From: UBA10649 sp965227045
GTDB taxonomy: Bacteria; Actinomycetota; Actinomycetes; S36-B12
Length of the DNA: 64,000 bases
Reading direction: 5' to 3'
Assembly: GCA_965227045.1 (NCBI GenBank)
Contig: OZ245718.1
Coordinates: forward strand, 1,116,001 to 1,180,000
This document shows positions 47,482-57,304 of this stretch, piece after piece. A model generated the notes under the pieces. It was not told where the DNA came from. It did not search any database and was given only the letters and a program-made list of their open reading frames with translations. Each line of letters begins with the position of its first letter. The first letter of the stretch is position 1. The translations under genes and the position numbers were made by a program.

Positions 47482-50144
47482 CCCAGGCCACCGCGTTCCT
47501 TCGCGTATGGGGCGCGTGGCTGCATCCGGTATCCGCGCACCGTCGTCACAGCGACACCGAACGCAGGCTCCAAGGTCGCGCCGGGCTCGTCGGCTTCATC
47601 TGCATCGCAAGCGCGACACTCGCGGTCACGGCTGCCGCGGTCACCGTTGTCATGACGGCGGACGACCTGCAGACCACAGCATCTCCGCTGCGAATGACAG
47701 TTCCCGCGGCACTCGCCCTCGTGGCCATCAGCGTCTTCGCTCCACAGGCCGTGTTCCGCACACGCAGCGCCGCGATGACACGCAAGGTGCTGGGCAACCC
47801 TTCCGCGACGATCCGACCGTGGCGCGCGACGACGATCACGTTCGACGCAGTGCTCGTCGGCGCGCTGCTCGCCGGTATCTACTACGACTGGTCTTTGACG
47901 CTGCTCGCGTTCGGCGCGGCATTTCTCATCCGCATACTCGTCCTCAGCCGCGCGACTGTGGAATGGGATCCGAACGCCCGCTTCCACACCCTGGTCACCG
48001 CCTGGGCGTCGGCCGCCGGCGCCGCAGTCGCCTACGCGATCATTGCGCCGCTCGCGGACTCGGTATCCGTCGAGGGATCGATCGTCCCGCTGGCGCTCGC
48101 GGCGCTCGTCGCGATGTACGTCGGGCTGGTCGTGAACGCCGTCGAGCGCTGGGTCAACGCCGACAAGCGCCGCTGGCTGCTGCTCAAGGATGCGATCGAC
48201 ACGCGGCGCATCATCGTGGCCCTGATCAGTGCGGTCATCGCGTGGACAGCGGCGATGGTCGCCGATGCCGTGGCGCGCAGCTTCCCCTCCGATCCGTTCC
48301 TCGCCGCGTCGCTCGCTGGCCTGGGGATCGTCATCACGGCGTGGCTCGTGCTGTGGTTCGTGTCGATCCGGCTGTGGGTGCGCGATGCAACGCGCACCCT
48401 CACCTTGTGGGGCGCGCACCAGTCCGAGGTCATGACACGCATTGCCGACGGATCGCTGAGTCCCGAACTGGCAGCGCGCGCCGCACTGCCCATCACCGCG
48501 CGCATGGCGGTGTCGGTGTTCGCTGCCACGCGGGCGATGGTGGTCGTCGACGACGGTCGCGGCCACGTCACGACCCATCTCACCGCTGCCGACGTCTACC
48601 CGAACGCCCAGCAGGCTGAGCCGCGCGACCTCGTCGGCCATCGCAGCCTGCGCCTTCCGCTTTATCCCGTCCCGGGACATCCGAACACGAGCAGCATCAC
48701 GGTCGCGCGTTGGCTGTGGGCGGGCTGGTTCGTCACCGGCTCACGGCGCATCGTCAGCACGTTCACCGATCTCGCCACGTCCGCCCTCCTGTCGCCCGTC
48801 ATCGCGGCGAACGACGATCGCGACACCGCGGCCTTCGACGTGATGTTCGACCGCATCAACCGGTGGCCGACGGCGGCGGCATTCGGTCAGGCGGTCGAGC
48901 GCATGCAGGCGCGAGCCGACGCGAGCCCGCACACCGACTCCCTGCTCATCGGGGTCTATGCCATCGACGACTTCGGCGCGATCGCGGGCGGACGCTTCGA
49001 GAATGCTGCGGTGGCGCAGGTCATGCGCTTGGCCCTCGGCCACCAGCAGTTCGCCGGCCATGATCTGTTCGCCGCATACGAGGAGCCCGGCCGCCTGTGG
49101 CTGGCCCTCGGCGGTGGCCCGATCATTCGCAACAGCATTGGCCTGCTTCGCGGGCTGCAGGACCACATCAACGACCACGGCTCGGTGAACAGTTCCAAGA
49201 TGGATATCGACGTGCACGTGAGCGTGAGCTTCGGCTACGCGGCCCATCAGGTCGACGAGTTCAGTCAGGACGGGCTCATGGCCACCGCGCTCCATCGCCT
49301 GGCCATCGACCAGGGCTCGCGTGATCCGTTCTCCGTGGAGAACCTCATCGCCTACGACATCACTCCCGAGGACATCGTCGGCGACCACGAGACACCCGTC
49401 ACCGCTGTAGACACCCTCAAGCTGCTGCGCACCGACAGCGCCGAGGAGTCCGCGTTCACCACCACCTTCGCACCGATCGTCAGCGCGGACTCCGGCTCGA
49501 TCGACGCCCTGCTGGTGTCCATCGGATGGCAGCGGTCCTTCGGCAGCATGGACCTCAGCGACCCGCAGAACTTCCTCGCCCTGGTCGGCCGGCAGCCGCA
49601 GGTCGCGGCCGAGGCAACGCGGATCGCACTGGCCAGGCTCAAGGCGGCGTTCGCGGAGACGGACGAGTCCACGGGCATGAAGCGCGACATTCCGCTGGTC
49701 ATCGCCCTCCCGTCGATCCTGCTCCATCCCGACGCCGCCGAGCTCGCGCTGCCGAATCTCGTCACCCCTTTCCTTGACCGCCGTGAATGCGCGCGAACGG
49801 TGGTGCTGGTCGACAACGTCCCTGCGGGAGCGGGACAGGCGCTGCGACTGCTCTCAGACCGTGGCGTCCATATCGCCGTGACGTCTGCCGCAGCCGCGGG
49901 CGCGGACGCAGGCGACCTGTTCGGCTGGCTCAGGTGGGCGGTCGTGTTCCCTCATCACGTGCTCGACGGTCCGGGCGGAGTCGACGGCATGACCATCCAG
50001 CAGACCGCGTCCGCGATCGCGACCCGCGACACACGCCTTATCGGCGTCGCCGACGACAACGCCGATCCGCGAGAACTTTCCTCCCACGGCATCGGGTGGA
50101 CCGTGTCGATGACGTCAGCCGACGCGTGGCGGTCCGCCCCGTAA
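47478..50144 (+). CDS. Multipass membrane protein with degenerate GGDEF-EAL-like region
   Basis: 888 aa. About seven or eight membrane helices in the first ~300 residues, then a soluble part whose architecture resembles GGDEF followed by EAL. Neither active site survives: at the GGDEF position stands WLALGGGP, and the EAL signature, NL, DDFGTGYS and KID motifs are missing (ALLVSIGW, VTSAAAAG). It is either a c-di-GMP receptor, a protein-interaction module, or has another function. ATG overlaps the LuxR stop by 4 bp. Its 3' end overlaps the convergent PAS-GGDEF-EAL gene by 30 bp. Confidence 0.65.
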   Translation: MTQATAFLRVWGAWLHPVSAHRRHSDTERRLQGRAGLVGFICIASATLAVTAAAVTVVMTADDLQTTASPLRMTVPAALALVAISVFAPQAVFRTRSAAMTRKVLGNPSATIRPWRATTITFDAVLVGALLAGIYYDWSLTLLAFGAAFLIRILVLSRATVEWDPNARFHTLVTAWASAAGAAVAYAIIAPLADSVSVEGSIVPLALAALVAMYVGLVVNAVERWVNADKRRWLLLKDAIDTRRIIVALISAVIAWTAAMVADAVARSFPSDPFLAASLAGLGIVITAWLVLWFVSIRLWVRDATRTLTLWGAHQSEVMTRIADGSLSPELAARAALPITARMAVSVFAATRAMVVVDDGRGHVTTHLTAADVYPNAQQAEPRDLVGHRSLRLPLYPVPGHPNTSSITVARWLWAGWFVTGSRRIVSTFTDLATSALLSPVIAANDDRDTAAFDVMFDRINRWPTAAAFGQAVERMQARADASPHTDSLLIGVYAIDDFGAIAGGRFENAAVAQVMRLALGHQQFAGHDLFAAYEEPGRLWLALGGGPIIRNSIGLLRGLQDHINDHGSVNSSKMDIDVHVSVSFGYAAHQVDEFSQDGLMATALHRLAIDQGSRDPFSVENLIAYDITPEDIVGDHETPVTAVDTLKLLRTDSAEESAFTTTFAPIVSADSGSIDALLVSIGWQRSFGSMDLSDPQNFLALVGRQPQVAAEATRIALARLKAAFAETDESTGMKRDIPLVIALPSILLHPDAAELALPNLVTPFLDRRECARTVVLVDNVPAGAGQALRLLSDRGVHIAVTSAAAAGADAGDLFGWLRWAVVFPHHVLDGPGGVDGMTIQQTASAIATRDTRLIGVADDNADPRELSSHGIGWTVSMTSADAWRSAP

Positions 50145-53100
50145 CACCCATTCCATTGCCTCGTCGGCCGTGAGTGCCGGCGCCCACAGGAATCCCTGTG
50201 CGTAATCGCAACCCAGCCGCCGAAGCTCCTCGAACTGAACTCGTGTCTCGACTCCCTCGGCGACCACGTACAGGTTGAGCGTGCGCGCGAGCGACAAGAT
50301 CGCCTCCACGATCGCCGAGTCGTGACGGTCCTTGCCGAGGCCGTCGACGAAGGACTGGTCGATCTTCAACGCGTCGACGGGCAGTTGCTTGAGGTAGCTC
50401 AACGAGGAGTACCCGGTACCGAAGTCGTCGATACTCACGCGTACTCCGATGTCCCGCAGCGCGCGTAGCGACTCGATGCTGTGGCTGACATCCTCCATGA
50501 TGACCGTCTCGGTGACCTCGAGGGCGAGGCGCGACGCGGGCCATCCGCTCTCCTCAATGAGAGCCGCAATCATCTGCGCCATCCCCGTCTCCGCGAGCTG
50601 TCGAGCCGACAAGTTAACCGACAGGATCGGCAGGCGCCCGTCCTCCCCGAGCGACCACGCGCTGGCGGCGGTCAGCGCCTGCCGGAGCACGTGCTCACCA
50701 AGCGGAACGATGAGCCCGCTCTCCTCGGCCAGACCGATGAACTCCGAGGGAGGCGTGAAGCCCCGCTCCGGATGCTGCCACCGCACGAGAGCCTCGAAGC
50801 CTCGCAGCTTCTCGTCACGGACGCTGAGAACCGGTTGGAAGTACACGCGGAACTCGTCGTTGTCGAGAGCGCGCCGCAGGGCGGCCGGTGCGGCGAGCCG
50901 CTCTGCAGCGAGCTTGTGAACTTCGGCGTCGAAGAGCGTGATCTGACCGCGTCCGTTCAGTTTCGCCTGGTTCATTGCGGCTTCGCCGTCGCGAAGCAGC
51001 GACTCCACGGTGCAGTCCGCATCCGACAGCGCAATCCCGATGCTCGCGGCAAGCCGGAACGAGTTGCCGTCGACCTCGATCGCCGACCGGATCACCTCTT
51101 GGAGTCGCTCCGCCAAGGCCATCGGCGCATCCAGATGGCTGGCCTCGCACAGGATGACGAACTCGACACCACTGAACCGTGCCACGGTGTCTTCGGGTCG
51201 AACGACAACCCGCAGGCGCTCGGCAATCTCGACGAGAACGGCGTCACCCACGTCGTGGCCCGCCGAGTCGTTCAGCGCCTTGAAGTTCTCGAGGTCGATG
51301 AACAGCATGGCCACCTGGCGTTCGCGTCGCCTGGCCCCCACCAGCGCCTGTCCGATGCGGTCGATCAGCAGCGTCCGGTTCGGCAGCCCTGTCAGCGTGT
51401 CGTGGAGAGCCTGGTGCTCGAGCATCCGCTCCATCTGCCTGCGCTCGCTGATGTCGCGGGCGATCGTCGAGACTCCGACAACCCGCCCGCTGGCGTCGCG
51501 CCACGGCGACAGCGTCATCGATACCTCGACCACGGTGCCGTCCTTGCGAAGCCGCGCGGACTCCAGGTCCTCGGTGATGGTGCCTTCGGTGGCTCGGGCG
51601 AAGACGTGATGGAACTCGTCGATTCGATCCGGGGGGATGAAGTGCTCGCAGGGCTGGCCGAGCGCCTCGTCGGCGGAGTATCCGATGAGCCGCTCGGCCG
51701 CCGAGTTCCAGCTGACGATCCGTCTCTCGAGAGACCCGCCGATGACGGCGTCGCCGGTTGACTCGATGATCGCCGACCATCGGCGCATCGCGGCCTCTGC
51801 TTCCCGCTGCTCGGTGACGTCCGCCATCACGGCGATGAAGCGCACGACCTGGCCGTCCTCGTCGAGCACCGGCGACGTAGACACCGACGCCGTGAATACG
51901 CTGCCGTCCTTCCTCTTCATGAGAAGGTCACCGGACCAGGACTCGCCCCGGCGCAGATTCGCCTCCAAGTCCCGGGCGATGTCGAGCTGCGACTCGTGTG
52001 CCAGCTTCGCGGACGCGTCCTGCCCGAGCATCTCCTGCTCGGTCCAGCCGAACTCCCGCGTTGCGGCAGCATTCCAGTAGATGACGCGGTCGTCGATGTC
52101 CGTCGCGACAACGCACTGGCCTACCGCCGAGAGCAGAGCGGACTGCAGTCGGAGCGACTCATCGATCTCGTAGAGCGACGTGACATCGGTCAGCACGCCG
52201 ATGATCGCGATGAGCTGACCTGCGTCGTTGAAGACTGGCGTATCGGAGGCGAGCGCGCGGAACTCGGAGCCGTCGCGACGGCGCACGAGCACCTCGCCGG
52301 TCCACGTCTCGCCTGACGCGACCGCGTGGAGAATCTCGTTAGCTCGCGCGACGTCCAACGAAGTCACGTCCGTCACGTACCTGCCGAGAGCGTCGACCGA
52401 ACTCCAGCCGAACGTCGCCTCCGCGGCCGCGTTCCAATACAGGACAACGCCCTTGGCGTCGTTGGCGATCACGATCTGTCCTACCGCATCGAGAAGATGC
52501 GAGCGGAACCGAAGCGACTCCTCTGCGCTGCGCCTGTCAGTGAGGTCACGCAGCGATGTGACCACGCCGCTGACCGAGCCGTCCACTTCTGAGTGCAACA
52601 GGGTGGCCGAGCACTCGAGCCACAGCCGCGAGCCATCGCGACGCTCGATGCAGATCACCTTGGCTGGAGTCGGTTGCCCGGTTCGCAGTGCGATGGACGA
52701 GGGCAACTCGTCCATTCCGCACCGGCTCCCATCCTCGTTGAAGAGGTGATCTGGATCCATGACGTCGTAGACGTCGTCACGCACGTCGGCCACGGACTCG
52801 CCGAACATCTGCTCGGCAGTGGCATTCACCGTGAGGATTCGACCGTCTGCCGATCGGACGATGACCCCCTCGGTCAGCGAATCAAGCACGTTACGCAGAT
52901 GCTCGGACAGACCGCGCAGGCCGATTCGCACCCGCGCGCTCTGCACCGCGTACGTCACAGTTCGGAGCAGGACCGGGCCGTCCATCTCATCGCCGAGCAC
53001 CACGACGGGCATGTCAGGATCCAGTTCGGCGACCGCACTCAGCACGTCGTCGGGCGCGCCGACACCAGCGCCCAGCAGGATGCAGTGGATCTCGCCCTGG

Positions 53101-53243
53101 GCCAGCGCCGACATCATCGGCGGGGCGGTGGGGAATGCGAGCACTGCAAACTCGGTCGACCCGGATGCCTCGGGAAAAGCGCTGCGCACGACGTCCATGT
53201 CGCGCGCCGATCCGCCCACGAGCGCGATGGGGCTCATCGGCAT
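50115..53243 (-). CDS. PAS(x4)-GGDEF(degenerate)-EAL phosphodiesterase
   Basis: About 1042 aa, soluble. An N-terminal receiver-like domain without the Asp pocket (about 1-110) is followed by four PAS domains (about 120-610), a GGDEF domain and an EAL domain. The cyclase signature reads SGVEF, losing a catalytic Gly and Asp, but the RxxD inhibitory site (RPED) five residues before is kept. EAL is intact: FEALVRW, SVNLSARQL, DDFGTGYSSL, KIDQSF, AEGVET. ATG 53243 has GAGGGGA upstream and a TAGGGT -10 box further up; a GTG at 53282 is less likely. Confidence 0.9.
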   Translation of the reverse strand: MPMSPIALVGGSARDMDVVRSAFPEASGSTEFAVLAFPTAPPMMSALAQGEIHCILLGAGVGAPDDVLSAVAELDPDMPVVVLGDEMDGPVLLRTVTYAVQSARVRIGLRGLSEHLRNVLDSLTEGVIVRSADGRILTVNATAEQMFGESVADVRDDVYDVMDPDHLFNEDGSRCGMDELPSSIALRTGQPTPAKVICIERRDGSRLWLECSATLLHSEVDGSVSGVVTSLRDLTDRRSAEESLRFRSHLLDAVGQIVIANDAKGVVLYWNAAAEATFGWSSVDALGRYVTDVTSLDVARANEILHAVASGETWTGEVLVRRRDGSEFRALASDTPVFNDAGQLIAIIGVLTDVTSLYEIDESLRLQSALLSAVGQCVVATDIDDRVIYWNAAATREFGWTEQEMLGQDASAKLAHESQLDIARDLEANLRRGESWSGDLLMKRKDGSVFTASVSTSPVLDEDGQVVRFIAVMADVTEQREAEAAMRRWSAIIESTGDAVIGGSLERRIVSWNSAAERLIGYSADEALGQPCEHFIPPDRIDEFHHVFARATEGTITEDLESARLRKDGTVVEVSMTLSPWRDASGRVVGVSTIARDISERRQMERMLEHQALHDTLTGLPNRTLLIDRIGQALVGARRRERQVAMLFIDLENFKALNDSAGHDVGDAVLVEIAERLRVVVRPEDTVARFSGVEFVILCEASHLDAPMALAERLQEVIRSAIEVDGNSFRLAASIGIALSDADCTVESLLRDGEAAMNQAKLNGRGQITLFDAEVHKLAAERLAAPAALRRALDNDEFRVYFQPVLSVRDEKLRGFEALVRWQHPERGFTPPSEFIGLAEESGLIVPLGEHVLRQALTAASAWSLGEDGRLPILSVNLSARQLAETGMAQMIAALIEESGWPASRLALEVTETVIMEDVSHSIESLRALRDIGVRVSIDDFGTGYSSLSYLKQLPVDALKIDQSFVDGLGKDRHDSAIVEAILSLARTLNLYVVAEGVETRVQFEELRRLGCDYAQGFLWAPALTADEAMEWVLRGGPPRVG

Positions 53244-53305
53244 CACTGTCCCCTCACGAGCGAATGGCACCCTCGGCCACACCCTAGTTGAAGGCGAAAC
53301 GAAAA

Positions 53306-56167
53306 TCAGGGTCGAGCAAACCCCGAGGAGAGCATCGCTGGTACCTGTTCTGCGGGCACCGCCTGGGAGAACAAGAAGCCCTGCACGCCGCGGCAGCCGA
53401 GCTCACGAAGGCAGGTGGCCTGCCCTTGCGTCTCCACGCCCTCCGCGGTGACGCCCAGCTGCAGCTGGGCGGCGAGCGCGAGGATTCCTGCGACGAGTTG
53501 CCGGTCGAAGTCCACATTCGTGATGCGCGTAATGAAGCTTCGGTCGATCTTGAGCATGTCGATCGGGTACTCCCGCAAGTAGGCGAGCGACGCGTACCCC
53601 GTGCCGAAGTCGTCCAGAGCGATGCTCACACCTCGTTGGCGGGTGCCATCGATGTTCGCGTGCGCCTGGCCGCTGCTGCGCAGCAGCGCGGTCTCGGTGA
53701 TCTCTATGCACAGCAGGTGCGGATCAAGTCCAGAACTCTCGAGGGCGCTGTCAATGGCGGCCAGCAGGCCGGGCTCGGCGAGCTGACGCGCGGAGACATT
53801 GACGCGCACGACAACCGCGGAATGACCGCGCTCCGTCGCCCACTGCGCCGCGTCGGTGCACGCGCGATGCAGGACGTACTCGCCGATCGGGACAATGAGC
53901 CCGGTCTCCTCCGCGATCTCGATGAAGTCGTCGGCGTTGCGTCGCACGCCATCGGGATGAATCCACCGCAGCAGAGCCTCGACGGCGATCACCTCACCCG
54001 TGACGAGGTCGACTTCGGGCTGGTACCAGACCTCGAGCTGATCGAGGTCGAGTGCCTGGCGCAGTTCGCTCTCTATAGCCAGGCGGGTCGACACCGCAGC
54101 TCGCAGCTCGCTGTTGTAGACGACCACACGGTCGCGTCCTTCGGACTTGGCGACGTACATCGCCGTGTCTGCTTCGCGGACGAGATCGTCGGCCGATGTC
54201 GGTGAGGTGGCGATCGCCACCCCGACGCTCGCCGTCGTGTACAGATCATGGTGATCGACGCGGAAGGGATTCCGGAATGCTTCAACAATCCGCGTAGCAG
54301 TCTGGATCGCCTCGTCGGATTCGGTGAGCTCGCGCATCACCACCACAAACTCGTCACCGCCAGTCCGGGCCACGAGATCGCCGCGACGCACGAGTTCCTG
54401 CATGCGATTCGCCGCACTGCGTAGGAGGTCATCTCCAGTTCCGTGACCGAGCGAGTCATTGACATTCTTGAACCGGTCCAGGTCGACCATGAGGATCGCG
54501 GTGACCGTGTCGGACCGCTCCGCAGCCTGCATCGCGCGGTCGAGCTCGTCGGCGAGGACCGCTCGGTTCGCCAGTCCGGTCAGCGTGTCATGGGTCGCCA
54601 GGCGAAGCAGGTCCTCTTCGGCGCGACGTCGGCGGGTGACGTCGCGCACGGTGGCGACAACGTGGGCAACCGATCCGTCTGGAGCGAGCTCGGGCGCGAG
54701 GCTGGCCTCGGCCCAACGGTGTCCGTACACGCTCCCGATGCCAATCTCGAAGCTCTCGGGCTCGCCGGTGGTGAAGATGCGCCGGCAGTGCTCAGCCCAC
54801 ACGGAGGTGAGTTCGTCGGGGTAGCCCATGTCCGCGAAGTTCTTGCCCACCCACTCGTCCCAGGTCTTCCCGGACGCGAGCTCCATGACCTGATTGACGT
54901 ACTCGATGCGCATCTCGGAGTTGAACCGCATCGTGGGATCCGGGGAGTTGTCGAGGACGACCCGCAGGAGCTCCTCGCGCTCGGCCAGGTGCTGCTCGGT
55001 GACGTGCTGATCGGTGACGTCGACGATCTGGGAGATGAAGTAGCGGCCCGACCCGTCCGGGGCCCGCACGATGGCGACCGAAAGGTCGCCCCAGATGGTC
55101 GATCCGTCGCCGTGGATGTACCTCTTCAGGAGTCGGTACCCGTCGGTCTTCCCACTGAGAACATCGTCGACGAGTTCGAGATCGTTCTCCAGGTCGTCGG
55201 GATGAGTCAGGTCCTGCCACGAATGTCGCTGAAGGTCCTCGGCGGTGCGGCCGAAGATCCGGCACAGCGCCGGGTTGACGCGCATGAACACGCCCTCGGG
55301 AGAGACCAGGCACATGCCGATCGTCGACTGGTCCATCGCCAGCCGGAACTGCTCTTCTGCGGCGGCCAGCCGGTCGGCATTCGCTCGAGCCTCGGAGATG
55401 TCCTCGAGGGTACCGGTCATGCGAAGGGGGGTGCCGTCCTCGCTCCATTCGACCACCTTGCCGCGGTCGCGGACCCAGATCCACGATCCGTCGCGGTGCC
55501 GCATGCGGCTTTCCATGTCGTAGAACTCGTCGATGCCGCGTAGGTGCCGATCGGTGAGTTCCGCCTCGATCGGCACGTCGTCGGGGTGCGTCAGGCTCGT
55601 CCACAGCTGGTTGCTCGACGGCATGAGGTCATCGACGTCGTAACCGAGGATCTCCGCAAACCGCGCATCCACGATGCCCTCGTCTGTCTGCACGTTCCAG
55701 TCCCAGACGCCCAGCCGCGCCGATCCGAGCACCAACTGAAGTCGGTCGCGCTGCTCGGCCAGAAAGCGTCTCGCCGCGCGTTCTGCCGTGACATCGCGGC
55801 CCGCGGCAAGAACGCCTGCCAGCCTGCCGTCCGGATCGCGATACGCGGTCGCGCTGCACAGGATGTCGACCTCGCCTCCCGTTACCCGATGGAGAGTAAG
55901 GGGGACGTCCGAGATCGAGCCGCTTTCCAGAACGCGCGCAAACGCATCTCTCGCGCCTTGCTGGTTTCCCAGATTCGCGGAGAAGTCGAGCCCGATCATC
56001 TCCGAAACCGACCGCCCGGCCAGTTCGGCAGCAGCGCGATTGCAGTACACCACCACGCCGGAGAGGTTGATCGCAACAAGTGGGCCGGGGTTCGCGTCGA
56101 CAAGAGTCCGGGCAAGTTCCGCGGCCCAGCCGCTCTGCCCGTCCGAAGCCTGAGTCGAGTTGAACAT
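53306..56167 (-). CDS. PAS(x4)-GGDEF-EAL c-di-GMP turnover protein
   Basis: About 953 aa, soluble. Four PAS domains (about 15-545), then a GGDEF domain with intact TGGDEF and an RxxD inhibitory site (RRGD), then an EAL domain with VEALLRW, RVNVSARQL, DDFGTGYASL, KIDRSF, AEGVET. Both cyclase and phosphodiesterase activity are therefore possible. ATG 56167 (MFNSTQASDG) is preferred; an upstream in-frame start at 56194 adds only nine residues. Its stop is 62 bp from the start of the following PAS-GGDEF-EAL gene on the same strand, suggesting duplication of the type. Confidence 0.92.
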   Translation of the reverse strand: MFNSTQASDGQSGWAAELARTLVDANPGPLVAINLSGVVVYCNRAAAELAGRSVSEMIGLDFSANLGNQQGARDAFARVLESGSISDVPLTLHRVTGGEVDILCSATAYRDPDGRLAGVLAAGRDVTAERAARRFLAEQRDRLQLVLGSARLGVWDWNVQTDEGIVDARFAEILGYDVDDLMPSSNQLWTSLTHPDDVPIEAELTDRHLRGIDEFYDMESRMRHRDGSWIWVRDRGKVVEWSEDGTPLRMTGTLEDISEARANADRLAAAEEQFRLAMDQSTIGMCLVSPEGVFMRVNPALCRIFGRTAEDLQRHSWQDLTHPDDLENDLELVDDVLSGKTDGYRLLKRYIHGDGSTIWGDLSVAIVRAPDGSGRYFISQIVDVTDQHVTEQHLAEREELLRVVLDNSPDPTMRFNSEMRIEYVNQVMELASGKTWDEWVGKNFADMGYPDELTSVWAEHCRRIFTTGEPESFEIGIGSVYGHRWAEASLAPELAPDGSVAHVVATVRDVTRRRRAEEDLLRLATHDTLTGLANRAVLADELDRAMQAAERSDTVTAILMVDLDRFKNVNDSLGHGTGDDLLRSAANRMQELVRRGDLVARTGGDEFVVVMRELTESDEAIQTATRIVEAFRNPFRVDHHDLYTTASVGVAIATSPTSADDLVREADTAMYVAKSEGRDRVVVYNSELRAAVSTRLAIESELRQALDLDQLEVWYQPEVDLVTGEVIAVEALLRWIHPDGVRRNADDFIEIAEETGLIVPIGEYVLHRACTDAAQWATERGHSAVVVRVNVSARQLAEPGLLAAIDSALESSGLDPHLLCIEITETALLRSSGQAHANIDGTRQRGVSIALDDFGTGYASLAYLREYPIDMLKIDRSFITRITNVDFDRQLVAGILALAAQLQLGVTAEGVETQGQATCLRELGCRGVQGFLFSQAVPAEQVPAMLSSGFARP

Positions 56168-56290
56168 CGCCTCCCCGCCCCGTCGTGAGAGCACGAGAGT
56201 AGCGAGGAAGTGCCCCTGTGGCGCCGTGAGGCCCGCCTGCGCACTTTCCCGGTCCCTCTGCCCTAGTCTCAGGGGCCAAGGAGGCTAGGA

Positions 56291-57076
56291 ATGGATCGAC
56301 GTGACCGCGCGGCAGCGCTGAGCAGCTTTGTGCGCTTCCTCAGCGGTAACCCTGATGGCGACGCTGCCGCCCGCACCATGGTGCTGGGCGGACTGGCCCC
56401 GTTCGGATTCATTGCCGGGCAGATCTACGCGATGGGCGGCACCGAGCACCTGGAGCTGGTTGGCAACTTCGGCTACCCCGATGCCGACGCCGCAGCATTC
56501 CGTCGCATCGCGATCAGCGTGCCCCTGCCGATCTGCGACGCGTTCACTTCGGCCCGGACGATCGCCGTTGCCTCCGAGTCGATCAGCGAGCACTACCCGC
56601 TGGTGGCCGCCAACACTCAGGCCGAGGACGACCCCGACGCGGTCCTGACCCGCGTCGTGAGCGTTCCGACGATGTGGTCCGAGACTCCCATCGGCGTGCT
56701 GTCCCTTCTTCAGGAACGTCGCGAGAACGACGACCCCGACGAGTGGATGTATATAGACGGTGTCGCGAGCGCGGTAGCGATGTGGCTGAACAATCAGCGG
56801 CCCGCGCTCATCGAGCACTGGAAGCGAGCGGCCCCGCTCCCCCACCGCGAGTTCACGCTCTCCGATCGCCAGCGCAAGATCTTGTTCATGATCGGCGACA
56901 ACTTCACGAACAACGAGATCGCCCGCAAGCTCGGATATTCGATTCCCACCATCAAGAAGGACCTGCAGGAGATCATGCGGATGCTCGGCACCCAGGACCG
57001 GCGGACCACCGCAGGTCGGGCGCGTGAGCTCGGACTCCTGCCCGATCGCCGCGCGCCGCGGGAGACGCCCGTCTAG
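56291..57076 (+). CDS. GAF-like/LuxR-type transcriptional regulator (paralogue 2)
   Basis: 261 aa, closely similar along its length to the regulator at 46690: shared blocks include SFVR-L---NP-GDAAARTMVLGGLAPFG, GQIYAMGG and the LuxR HTH (LSDRQRKILFMIGDNFTNNEIARKLGYSIPTIKKDLQEIMRMLG), plus the same GRARELGLLPDRR tail. ATG 56291 with AAGGAGG upstream and a TAGTCT -10 candidate at 56260-56265. Divergent from the PAS-GGDEF-EAL gene, separated by 123 bp. Confidence 0.85.
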   Translation: MDRRDRAAALSSFVRFLSGNPDGDAAARTMVLGGLAPFGFIAGQIYAMGGTEHLELVGNFGYPDADAAAFRRIAISVPLPICDAFTSARTIAVASESISEHYPLVAANTQAEDDPDAVLTRVVSVPTMWSETPIGVLSLLQERRENDDPDEWMYIDGVASAVAMWLNNQRPALIEHWKRAAPLPHREFTLSDRQRKILFMIGDNFTNNEIARKLGYSIPTIKKDLQEIMRMLGTQDRRTTAGRARELGLLPDRRAPRETPV

Positions 57077-57226
57077 TTCGTCCGAGCGAGTGGCTTATCC
57101 GGTATATCCATAACGGTTGATCCCTCAACTGACCGCTTTGGGCGTGCCTTTCCTCAGGTCGCGTGGTGCTATTTGCACCTGCCTAACTGCGCGGTCATAA
57201 GACTGGAGGAACTCATCACCGGGGGA

Positions 57227-57304
57227 ATGCGCCGATCATTGGCGCGGGTCGTGACGTGCGTTCCGCCGTTCGACGGTGCGGAGCGCGGCTCTGGCATGAG
57301 ATGA
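57227..57304 (+). CDS. Possible 25-aa leader ORF
   Basis: ATG 57227 preceded by a G-tract (GGGGGA), reading 25 codons to a TGA at 57302-57304 that overlaps the ATG of the next gene (ATGA). Encodes MRRSLARVVTCVPPFDGAER and five more residues. Such a layout could couple translation of the next gene to a short leader. It overlaps an alternative GTG start (57256) of that gene, so only one of the two readings can be right. Confidence 0.3.
   Translation: MRRSLARVVTCVPPFDGAERGSGMR

Noticed and set aside
54443..55543. 366-codon plus-strand frame opposite the PAS-GGDEF-EAL gene
   Set aside because: No motif or ribosome site; the opposite strand encodes PAS and GGDEF domains without interruption.
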